NCBI RefSeq assembly: GCF_022965805.1
Contig: NC_133108.1
Location: 38,262,051-38,326,050 of the forward strand
DNA from: Primulina eburnea
Lineage: Eukaryota > Streptophyta > Magnoliopsida > Lamiales > Gesneriaceae
Reading direction: 5' to 3'
Length of the DNA stretch: 64,000 nt
This document shows positions 23,316-34,016 of the stretch, piece after piece. The position numbers and the translations under genes were made by a program. Position 1 is the stretch's first letter, and each line of letters opens with the position of its first letter. The notes beneath the pieces are model-generated. The model searched no databases, had not been told where the DNA came from, and worked only from the letters and a program-made list of their open reading frames with translations.

Positions 23316-25949
23316 ATGGATCCTTCATATCAAGGGGGTACGTACAGTCATTCTACCAAGATCTGATCTTCGATATATCTACAGAATATAAATATATATG
23401 TAGTGTGCATGGGTTTATACGTGTATTTCGTTCTTCTAGAGGATGGTTGAGCTGTTTGATGAGATGAGAATTGGTTTTTCAGTTTGATGTATTTTTTCAC
23501 GTGTACATTTACACTGAAAAAAAGTATGCAAAGAGGAGGCGTATGTGTAATGATTTTAGCTGGTAAAGGTGTTTTTGTGGAAGCACTGGTTTCATTCTGG
23601 AATTTCATGTTAATTTGTCTAGTAGCTAGTTAGCATATTTTGATGATACTGATACTTGTGCATTAGACTTGAAATACCGCTTCTGATGTGTTAGTTTGGA
23701 CTTTATTTCATGTTTGATTTATGTTGTTTCAGCTGGGTATATGGACCCAGAATTTAGGTGGAATCTGAACGGATACGGACGAAAAGAATATCCTCATCCT
23801 CTAGATATTCATGATGTGATTCAAGGGGGGATCGAGAAGGAAAGAATTAGGGAGGAAATAATCATGTCAGAGATTGTGAGAAGACGTGTTCTAGAGGCAG
23901 AGGTGAGGAGGGAGTTGATGATGGAGAGGGAAATGGCTCTGCGGCAAGGCATCGACTGGTTTCCATTTGGTTCATCACCAGTAATGGGGTTGGAATCACC
24001 AATAAGGCCTTCACTTTTTGTGACAAAAGCAGAAGGATGGTCTGCAGAGGAAAGACTCGGAATGGCACTTGAGGATAAGGAGAAGCTGAAAAGGAGTGAC
24101 AATGGAGGATTGGAGACTTTGCCATTTCAGAGGGGGACTGCTGACCTGAGGATTTCAGAGGTTAAGCCTGCATCAGAGGGTACCAAAGGAAAAGAAAGAA
24201 TTTTGTTGCTGGTTGGTATACATCTCTATCTTTTGTGTGTAGTGTCTAGGAAACAAAAATTTATAACCAGAATAATGTGTTCCAACTGTCAGTTGTAAGC
24301 GCCGCCGCCTAAAGGGTTGTTGGAGGAGTTTCACATGTTGGTAATTAAATGCCCATCAAAGCTTTTTCCCTGTTAAGAGTTGGATTCTTTAATCAAACAG
24401 AAGCAAAAAATTGGATAAGATTTGAAAGCAATCTTAGAATCGATCTCCTTTAGTACCTACATGATCTACCACATTTTCTTCTATTACATGCAATGAAGAT
24501 CGTAAAGTTATCATTGGTGTTTTAAGGCACAAGTAGATATACAGATATAATGTTACGAGCACATCATTTTTTACGCCGAAATATGTTGGCAAATAGAAAC
24601 GAGGACACTGTCATTTACTGTTATTTCAGCAGAGACTCATTTCTAATCTCGTTGCCTTCTACATTGATTAATGTTGGAATTGTCTTTTTCTTTTCTTTTT
24701 CCCTGGCCACGATCATTGGTGCCTTTAGATGTGGGAAAATTAGAACACTCAGTGATTTATTTGATAGATTATCCCATTTCCTGTTCTTTTTCCCCTATGT
24801 TTCCCACCTTCCCGTATTGATTTTGTTTCAATCTTGTAGACCAAGACAGATGAAAATGCATCTGGATCGAAGACGAAGGATGTAACAGCCCCTGAAGCGG
24901 TTAATATTGAGCTTCTTGCTGATGATATTATCGCAAATAAGATATCTAAGGAGGAGTGGAGCTGTGCCCTTTGCAAAGTTATGGCCACAAGCGAAAAGGA
25001 TCTAAATGAACATGTGCTTGATAAGAAACATAAGTCGAAACTGGCTGCATTGAGAGCTCAGGGGACTAGAAAAAACTATAGAATTGGACTTTTCCCCAAG
25101 GAAGCTACCAAGCCAATTCACGTGAAAGAGAAGGGGGTGAAACTTAAGGCTCAATCTTTGTTTTCTCAGAAGGCGGGCAAGGCAACATCAAAGAAAGGTG
25201 ATTTGCCATTGTCGGAAAACCCAAAATCAAAACTTTTGAAGAAAACTCAAGCAGAAGTGATCCGAAAAGTACAGAAGAATGAGGATGATCTGAGGAAGAA
25301 GGTAGAAAAGAATGAGAAAGTCATGAACGCTCATAAATTGGGGAATATTGAGCTTCCTGCTGATGTTAGTAAAAATAAGTGGAGCTGTGCCCTTTGCCAA
25401 GTTATTGCCACCAGCAAAAATGATCTAAATGAACATGTGCTTGGAAAGAAACATAAGTCGAAAGTGGCTGAATTGAAAGCTCTGAGGACTGGAGAAAACC
25501 ATAGCATTCCCAAGAAAGCTGCCAAGTCAATTCACGTGGGAGAGGAGGGGGTGAAACTTAAAGCTCAATCTTTGATTTCTGAGAAGGTGGAGGAGGCAAC
25601 ATCAAAGAAAGATGATTTGCCATTGTCGGGAAACCCCAAATCAGAACATTTGAAGAAAACACAATCAGAAGTGATTCCAAAAGTGCAGAAGAACGAGGAT
25701 GATCCTAGGAAAAAGGTAGAAAAGAAAGAGAATGATCCGAGGAAGAAGGGTTGTATGTATAGCGAAGTCATGAACGCTCATAAATTGGGGAATATTGAGC
25801 TTCCTGCTGATGTTACTGCAAATAAGAAACCTGAGTGGAACTGTGCTCTTTGCCAAGTTTATGCCACCAGCGAAAAGGGTCTAAATGAACATGTGCTTGG
25901 AAAGAAACACAAGTCGAAAGAGGCTGCATCGAAAAGCTCAGAGGGCTAG
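23316..25949 (+). CDS. U1/matrin-type zinc-finger protein, tandem copy 2, with three finger repeats
   Basis: Three exons by my model: 23316-23337 (only 22 bp), 23733-24211 and 24840-25949, GT-AG borders, phases as in gene 1, 536 aa. It begins MDPSY and keeps the charged helix (RIREEIIMSEIVRRRVLEAE). Exon 3 carries three copies of a block with a U1-type finger: tryptophans at residues 207, 348 and 500, each followed by CALCxV and HVLxKKHKSK. Blocks are 141 and 152 residues apart, with Lys/Glu-rich linkers. The second kind of finger found in gene 1 (CEIC...) survives only as a fragment (EVMNAHKLGN). The reading frame ends early: compared with the first block, one extra base near 25932 shifts the frame and gives a stop at 25947. 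An RNA-related nuclear role is inferred as for gene 1; expression is unknown. Confidence 0.8.
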
Positions 25950-26814
25950 AAAAAACTATAGCATGGGACTTTTTCCTAAGAAAACTACCTAGCCAATTCA
26001 CGTGGAACATGTATCGTTACTTTCGTGTGCTTTGTATTCTTATATTTTGATTCTCAACATGGCTAGTGGCACATTGAGATTGTATTTCTTTACTCAAATT
26101 TAACATTATAACAAGTATGTGGTACCCAAAAAGAAAACAAATCCCATAAATCACGGCTAAAAGTCTCCTCTTTTCTTGGCGGAAGCAAGTGACCACATTT
26201 TCAGAAATCAACGAAGGTGGACTCGAGAAAAGTTGAATGAAAGGAATGCAATTGTTTTAAAAAAACGTATGTCATAACGAAAGTACTGTTGCTTTGTTTT
26301 ATAGAAAACTGATATAGCAAGTATTATTGTAAATTAGACATTTCATATGGGATCCTCAAAATGAGTAAATAATTCTAGTATTTATACTAAACTAATGTAC
26401 TTAACAACTAAGAGCGGAAGAATAATTCTGAGTATACCAGCAGAACAGAAGAAGCAAATAAGAGGTTTTTTGGGTATTTTGGACCAGACAGACCTCGATT
26501 TGAACTGATGAGATTCGCCACACCTGCACCTGATTTCCTGGCCATCTCCATAGCGTTGAAACACATAAATATATACCAGTGTCCAAACTTTATTATTTCC
26601 CTAGAATCAAATATAGAAGCCACTCATTCAGAGCAACAACTCCAGCAAATATTTCTTGTTACAGACAACTGTTTCTAACATATATCTTGGTATGGTTACA
26701 ATACTAGTACAAATCTAGGAATCCTCTACACGTTAGGAATTGCACTAGGCCGTATGCTAAAAGGGATTTGATTACCAGTCACCTCACCAACGTTTTTCCG
26801 TTGCCTCCAAAAAT
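25950..26814. other. Convergent 3' flanks of zinc-finger gene 2 and the coiled-coil gene
   Basis: Up to about 26180 the sequence is related to the flank of gene 1. Just after the stop codon it still aligns with the earlier finger blocks (ATGGGACTTTTTCCTAAGAA) but is out of frame. The rest, up to 26814, is probably the 3' UTR of the minus-strand gene. No other gene is seen. Confidence 0.55.
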
Positions 26815-29800
26815 CTAAACTCTCAATGCAACAGGATCCTTCCATGATATTTTACGCTTTCCCGTGTGTGACGAACCCTCCCCGGCATTTCGGCAGATGG
26901 ATAATTTTAAATCGGTTTGTTGCTCTTCATTACCTCTAATCAAACTTTTCCTAGCTTCTTCAAACATTGCTGCATCGGTGCCGAATTGGAATTCCTCATC
27001 CCCAGTCTAAAAAATCAATGAAATAATTTACCATAACAATTCTCATGAATTTTGAATGTTCGCGACTTGGATAAAATTAGTTACGTACCGAGATCTCATT
27101 CAAGTCAAAGATTGGAGCTCGGCTACACAAAGAAGCTTCTTTCCCACTAAGACTGCTATCTAGGTTCAAATCAAAAGTCGTTCTCGAATTACTCAGAGCT
27201 GCCAAATCTGTACCATGGATTCTTGCCTTAAGGTTTAAGTCAAGAAATGGGGTTGTGTTCTGAGATAAAACATCTTTCCCGCTATTTTTCCTTCTCTTGT
27301 GGTTCATACCAGAAACGGTAATCAATATAGGTTGAACAGCTTCATTTCCAACATGTAATATTTTGTTATCACGGCGATCAATCACTGTGGAAGCACTACG
27401 TAAAGCAGCTTCCTTACGAAAATTATGTTTCTTCTTTGGCTTTTGTTCTGTAATTGGTGGTAATCTATGGATAGTAGCTTCTTTCACGATTTTGGTTCTC
27501 TTAAGCGGATTTGGTGATTGTACATGCTTCCTTTCTAGTGATGAATTCATAGCTTTTGTTTTCATAAGAAGCTCATATCTTCTCCGTAAAAAACTGTGGA
27601 TTGTAAAGGAATCAAATTAGGAAAAAACGATTCTAAAACAAGAAGCAACCAAACCAACTACATGCAGGGATGGACCCAGAAATCAATTGAATGGGGAGCA
27701 ACAGAATGCTGGGGGGATTCAAGGAGTCCGAAATAACAATTTTCCTCCTGAAACCACTCTTGCAAGTAAATTAAAAACTAACGCCATGTTCCCAGAGATT
27801 CAGGAGCAGTTTGGTTAGATTGTGTAATTTACAGAATTAGGTGAGTATTTGCATACCGAACTTCAGCAGCAAGCATCAGCTTTCTCTGTTTTGCTGCCTC
27901 CAATTTGCTTCCCATTACAACAGCTTCCTGCAACATGATACAATTACAACTCCTTCACTTGTCTCTGATAATGAATTTACTACTACCAAATCAACAAAGG
28001 GGTTTGAAAGTTTAGAGAAGGAATTTCAAACTTGGGACTTCAACCATACTCATATTTGGTATGCCTGAAATCTATTAAAATTGTTAATGCATGAGCTTAA
28101 ATTTAAAACATATTTGAGATCTCTCAAAATCGAAAGTACTTGGACAATTAGAATGGAATTCAAAACGAATATTTGGACTCCTCGATTTATATTTAAATTT
28201 CCCAAACACTAAGATCGCAAAAAAAAAAAGTCATATTTAAATTTGACTATATAGGGTACTAAAATCACAGATTAAAAAATATACACAACCAAATTTACAA
28301 TTCTCCAGTAATTGAATAAGCCTCACGCGTCATGGATGTGTGAGGACTTGGTAACCCCCTTTTCCCTCGAATAAGAAAAATATTTTTTCCAAGACGCACA
28401 CAAACCAAACATCCAAAGTCCCCTCCCCTCGTATTTGAGAGAGATACGACACATAGATGAATCGGCTAAATACAAAAAACAAGGATTTGGAGCAGCCTAC
28501 GTAGGGGGAAGTAATCATTTGAGGACGTAAACCACCTTCTCCATCAGTGACTCCAATTCAGCTTTCAATAATTTAATCCATTGATTTGATTAGGAGAATA
28601 CGACTTCCCATTTTAATCAATTTTAAAAAGCTATCAAAAATTCCTTAAAATGTGAAAAAAAACAATAATGATAATTTTTCTGTATTCGTTTATGCATCAA
28701 TAAAAATGATAATATGCAACGAAAGTAAAGGAAAAGAAAACATAGATTTACGGGTTGGTTCCAAATGCAACTTAAAAAAGTTTGTTTGGATGGCTTTTAT
28801 TTGGATGGAAGGATATGGTGAATTTTAGATTTCGAATTTTTATCAAAATTCACTCTTATTTTTTGATGATTTTCAAATCCTTCAAATTCAATTTTTTAAA
28901 CCAAAACTAAATTTACACAATTTACATGATTCAATCTCAACACAAAAAGGAATTTGAAATACATGACTCAATTCCTAGTCAGATTTGGTGAATTTCAAAC
29001 GGTTCCCTCAAAATATTAAACTTTTATTTCCAAACATTTTCCAAATTGGAGTGATCTGAAATCCAAATCATAAACCCACTCATCAAAAGCAAATCTTTCA
29101 AACCAAATGCAATCTAAAGTTAAGCGTTTAAAGAAATTGTTTTGATATATATCTGGAGAAAATTAGCATCACTATCCATCCTAAGTTTAACAAAACAAGA
29201 AATCATTTATAATTTATGTGAAGTTCAGTACCACGAGGATATAAGCAATGAAAACATCACTTAGAAAACAGACATTCACTCCACATTTCCATCTTATACA
29301 TGATCTAATTAATTATTGCCAAAGGAGAATAAACAAAGAACTTGAATAAAAAAGGGAGGACGTTGACACCAAATTTCGTGGATCGAAAGGTTTATTAATC
29401 ATTGAGAATGGTAAGAACAGGTATCAAGAAATCCGGGCCGGCTCTCAAATTAGGAATAATGAATACTTCCGGTGAAGTGTTCAAAATCCAAAATACCAAC
29501 AAGAAACGAACTAACTTCTAGATATCAACATAATATCAAGAAACGAATTAATTGTGCCAAATAACAGATAATCAATCTTAGTTTTGAAGAAAAACGACAT
29601 ATAAAGCAAAAACATATCCCCATAAGAGGGAAAAACATATCCCCGGCTGTCTAAAAATGTAAGGAAGAGTCAGAAAAGAGCAATTCGGTGAAAGAAAACA
29701 GATCAATCACACCATAAGAAAAATCTTAACACCGCAAAGCAGAACAAACCGAAGCCCTCAAATCCAAGCAAACCATACATACGAGACCAAACCCACCACG

Positions 29801-30001
29801 AAACCAGATCAAATAAAGCAACAGATCCTCAAAATAAACAAAAGAAAATCAACACCCACAAAGCGAAAACCATACCCTTCGCAGCTCCTGATAGTCCTGC
29901 ATAAGAGCCTGATGCCTGAACCTAGACTTAGCATCCTCACACGCTCCGACGCCATAAAAAGGCGTTTGACCCAGAACCACCTCTTTACTCTTCCTAGACA
30001 T
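26815..30001 (-). CDS. Plant coiled-coil protein with three DLN (EAR-like) motifs, 297 aa
   Basis: Four exons on the minus strand fit in phase: 29876-30001, 27857-27927, 27089-27593 and 26815-27006, all GT-AG. The N-terminus (MSRKSKEVVL, then GQTPFYG) and a Gln/Arg/Leu-rich stretch (about residues 25-80, HQALMQDYQEL ... FLRRRYELLMK) should form a coiled coil. A basic middle (RKHVQSPNPLKRTK, KPKKKHNFRK) suggests nuclear localisation. Three motifs follow: FLDLNL (182-187), FDLNLD (206-211) and FDLNEI (228-233). LDLNL fits the LxLxL form of the EAR repression motif, so recruitment of a corepressor is possible but inferred. The C-terminus ends KRKISWKDPVALRV. I recognise it as a conserved plant protein of unknown function, without a reliable name. 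The intron between exons 1 and 2 is 1948 bp. Confidence 0.85.
28322..28437 (+). pseudogene. Orphan copy of the zinc-finger gene 2 leader
   Basis: This stretch lies in intron 1 of the coiled-coil gene. It contains CTTTTCCCTCGAATAAGAAA and CACAAACCAAACATCCAAAG, matching 23177-23290 along about 110 bp with small indels (roughly 80% by eye). No zinc-finger coding sequence follows. It is a third, truncated trace of the duplicated locus, opposite in direction to its host gene. Confidence 0.7.
28438..29875. other. Intron 1 of the coiled-coil gene, possible MITE
   Basis: AT-rich. From about 28778 to 29116 there are loosely inverted ends (GTTTGTTTGGATGGCTTTTA at the left; AACCAAATGCAATCTAAAG at the right) around repeated AAATTCA/TTTGAAAT words, as in Tourist-like MITEs; I did not find a clean target duplication. 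The remainder shows nothing recognisable. Confidence 0.4.
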
Positions 30002-32084
30002 CAGATCCCAGATCAAAGCAAGCCCCTTCGCCAGAAAATTGTGATCTTGAAAACAATCAGTTGATAGATTAAAAAGACAATTGAAGGGTCAACTGCATAA
30101 CAAATAGATAGAGATGAAAACAAGAGATGGCGATAGGTATGAATAGCAAGAAAAGAAAGGGTTGGCAAGCAATAAAGCAAGGTGGTTTGTATGTAAGCAA
30201 ATAAAGAAAAGATCAGAGTAATATAGATGTGTAAAGGACAGGAAGAGAGAAAAAATTGAGGGGAAGGTGGGAAGGCTCTTTCTTTGCTTTGCCTTTCCCC
30301 TGTTTTCTCTGTGAAAAACTCTGACCAATGCAAAGCCCGAAAAAGCCCACACATATCGGGCAAAAAATAACAAAAAAAACATAATTGCATGGGAAGACAG
30401 TGAAGTTGATGATGAAGATGGGATTTTTTGGGAGATGGCAGAAGGGCAATTGTGGGAAGAAAAAAACCGCCTTTTGGTGCTGCGTATGAAGTGGGATTAC
30501 GTTAATTTTGAGGAATTCCCGAAGACTTTGTTTCCCCATAATTTCTTGCTTGCACATACATAAATAATGGTCCAACTGGGCCATTAGAGAGAAGGTTTGG
30601 TTTGGTGGTGTGTGGAGTCTTCTTTTTCTTTATTTCCTGCTGCGTATACACAAAACGTGTACGTATACTGGAGGAGAGAGAAAGGAAGAGTCTTTGATGC
30701 TAATGTAGAGAGAGAAAGAAATTGGGATGCGATAGATGCTGGAAGATGCTGCAAAAGCGACAAGTTAAAAGGGGAGCTGGAGAAGAGACTGGAGAGAGAG
30801 AGAGAGAGAGAGATTAAATGTCTCTGTGTTTTTTTATTTATGTTTTTGTTTTTCATGCCTTGTTTCGTAGGAGTAGCTTGTTTTGGGATTAAATTACAGT
30901 TTTAACCTTGTGTCCTAAATCTCATGTTTCAGTTAAAAATCGAACAAACTTCTTCTTATACCTTATGGTATTAAAATTCAAGAACATTTATAGAACCTTT
31001 GTCTACAACAATCAAAACAGATTGGTGAGACGGATTTACCCGCACAACTCGTTATTCTGTGGGCTGATTCGGACCGAACGTCTTTTTAATGAATTAGAAC
31101 ATTATCAAGTCAATCTATCTATTTTAAGTAGTGAACTAACTTGACGGACTAATCAATTTTGTGTGTAATTTGACAAGTTAAAACGGACCGACCTGCAACT
31201 TGTAGCAACCCATATTAGGTAGGACTTGTCATTTGCCGGGTTAGAAAATAAATGTCAAAATTGCCACAACTTATTTTACTTACTTTCAAAAGTATATCTC
31301 TTAAATTGCAGTATGATCCTGGTTGATTTCTATCAACTATTATTAAATTAATCATAAAATCAGATATTTAATAAAATAATATTTTTTTAATTATGATTAT
31401 AATTTTACACACGTTTACATGTGTATAATCTATTACTTGTCCAAATTGAGACCGAGTCAAGATCAAAATCCAGGAAAAGCTTGTCATTTAGTTAGCATAG
31501 GAAGCTACAACCCCCTATTATTGTTTATTTTGGTTGTTTTTTTCGAGGTATTTACTTGGTGTCCCATGCTGGAGGGTAATATTGTAATTAAACATGCCAA
31601 TACCCAAATCCGCTACTTTTCCTACCCAAGGGGGAGGAAGAAGCCCCATTCATAGCACACGTGGAATTTCCATCCTTTGACAGAAATTTTTGTCCGACGA
31701 TATCATGGATAGTATGTTGTGTGATGAATATTTTATTTAGGTAATCCTTGAAAAAATAATATTTTTTATTGTGAATATCGGTAGAATTGACCCATCTCAC
31801 AGATAAAAATTTGTGCGACCGTTTCACAAAAAACCTACTTTTTTTTTATTTTTGTTAAATCAAATTCTGTTTTAAAACATCGGGTTTCGTTTTTTTTATT
31901 ATTTAGAATATGAAGTTATGAATACATGGAACATTCCTAAAAATAATAATAAATATATATTTTTTGAGCTAGTAAAATTCAATTTGGTACATGTTTAAAT
32001 CTCAAATTTGTTAATTGATACATGAAATATTTATAAATTATTAAATTTGTATATGATCGAATTTAAAAGTCAGTTTTATCGTTA
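30002..32084. other. Upstream region of the coiled-coil gene
   Basis: The first several hundred bases probably hold the 5' UTR and promoter of the minus-strand gene. A (GA)n run at about 30792-30813 (CT on the gene strand) is a common feature of plant 5' leaders and core promoters. The open frames of 90-125 codons at 30013-30905 are in low-complexity sequence and look non-coding. At about 31770-31832 there is a fragment of the FB MITE family. From 30900 to 31770 nothing is recognisable. Confidence 0.45.
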
Positions 32085-32266
32085 GAGTGGGTCTCATGTG
32101 AGACCGTCTCACGGATCTTAATCTGTGAGACGGGTCAACCCTACCCATATTCACAATAAAAAATAATACTCTTAGCATAAAAAATAATATTTTTTTATGG
32201 ATGATCCAAATAAGAGATCCGTCTCACAAATATAACCTGTGAGACCGTTTCACACAAATTTTTGCC
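32085..32266 (-). mobile_element. Fold-back MITE (family FB, copy 3)
   Basis: Ends GAGTGGGTCTCATGTGAGAC and CACACAAATTTTTGCC. Flanking 9-mers ttatcgtta (32076-32084) and ttatcatta (32267-32275) match at 8 of 9 positions. Confidence 0.8.
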
Positions 32267-32493
32267 TTATCATTAACTTAAATTGTATTTTAAGTCTATT
32301 TAACATTAATAAATACAATTAAGTTCAGGTTTTATTTTCAATATTATTTAATATTTTATTAAAGTAAACTAAGGGCAAAATTTATTTTAAAATTTGATAA
32401 TGTACCACAATGATAATTTATAAATATTTTTCATGTATCAATTAAGTCATTTAAAATAGTTAATGTAACAATTTGACATTTAATAAAATAGTT

Positions 32494-32754
32494 GACAAAA
32501 ACTTGTGTGAGACGGGTCTCACGAGTCGTATTTGTGAGACGGGTCTCTTATTTGGATCATCCATGAAAAAATATTATTTTTTATGCTAAGAGTGTCTCAC
32601 GAGTCGTATTTGTGAGACGGGTCTCTTATTTGGATCATCCATGAAAAAATATTATTTTTTATGCTAAGAGTATTACTTTTTATTGTGAACATCGGTACGG
32701 TTGACCCGTCTCACATATTAGGATCCGTGAGACGGGCTCACATGAGACTCGCTC
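32494..32754 (+). mobile_element. Fold-back MITE (family FB, copy 4) with internal tandem duplication
   Basis: Starts GACAAAAACTTGTGTGAGAC, ends near CACATGAGACTCGCTC. A 78-bp internal segment starting GTCTCACGAGTCGTATTTGT occurs twice in tandem (32516-32593 and 32594-32671), making this copy about 80 bp longer than the others. No clean target duplication was found. Confidence 0.8.
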
Positions 32755-33494
32755 CTCATGTTCCATTTTGACATTTTCAAATAGACTGTTTTGATTTATA
32801 AAATAAATCCATAGTCACATACTCCAAATTCGGGAATAGGATTTCTATTAATTAGGGCTAGAGATGTAAATGATTCAAACCAAGTCGAACAGTATCAGGC
32901 TGGAGCTTGGCTCGTTTAAGATTAATTCAAGCTCCAGTTCGAGCTCGAGCTTGATTCGAGCTTTTATCGTCTGGCTTGAGTTTGACTCGTTTAAGATTGA
33001 TAGAGTTCGAGCTCCAGCTCGAGCTTTATTCGAGCTTTTATCATCAGGCTAGAATTCGACTTGTCTTGAAATTGCTAAACTTGTGAAAATCTCGAGTTCG
33101 ACTCGTTAAAAGCTCGTTTATCATGTTAATCAAGCTGGGCTCGAGCTTGGTTTATTAATAGCTCGTTTATCATATTTAACAAGCCTGACTTGAGCTCGGC
33201 TCGTTTTCGAGCTCGTAAAACATACAATTGAGATCGAATTTGAGCTTGATTCGAGCTTGTTAAAATTAAATATATCTATGAACTAATTTTATATTAGAAA
33301 TAAAAGTTTAACTTCTATTAGTACAAATATTTTTATTTGTCAACTCAACAAATGAGTCAAGCTCGAGCTGACGAGCCACCTAAACGAGCCGAGTTCGAGC
33401 TCGCGAGCCTATTAACGAACATGTTTGCGAGCTCACGAGCCTAATACGCTTAGGCTTGAGCTTGGTTTGATTAAGTCGTCGAGCTCAAAATCGA

Positions 33495-33977
33495 TGTGAA
33501 GTCCCGAAAATTTTAAGTCCATATGAACCAAGTGCGTGCAAGTTATTAAATTCCTTATGTATTTTATTAAATGATTTTAATGCATGCATATATTTAATTT
33601 ATGAAATTTATTATTTTAATTATTTATGTTTATTTAATGTACGTTAAAATGTTTTTTAGAGTTTTATGTTTCAGGCGATTATTCGAGGCGAGATCGAGGA
33701 AAGGAGATCGGGACGATTTTTAGTAAATTTTAATGCAGTATTTTATTTAAAGATAAGGATGGAGTATTTTAAATAATTTAATTAATTTTAATAATTTACG
33801 AGATTAATTAAATTATTTAAATGATTAATTGATTTTAAAAATTTTAGAGTTGTAGTATTTGTGCATCTTATTTAAATTTAAAAATTTATATTAGAGTTAA
33901 TATGAGATTTATTTTAAATTAGTATGTTAAATGTTTTTAAATAGATTGTTATTATATTAAAAACATATGTTACAATT

Positions 33978-34016
<39 letters not shown>

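Noticed and set aside
30013..30905. Several frames of 90-125 codons upstream of the coiled-coil gene
   Set aside because: Low-complexity Leu/Ser/Phe-rich translations of the CT/GA-rich leader region; the in-phase gene model explains the locus.
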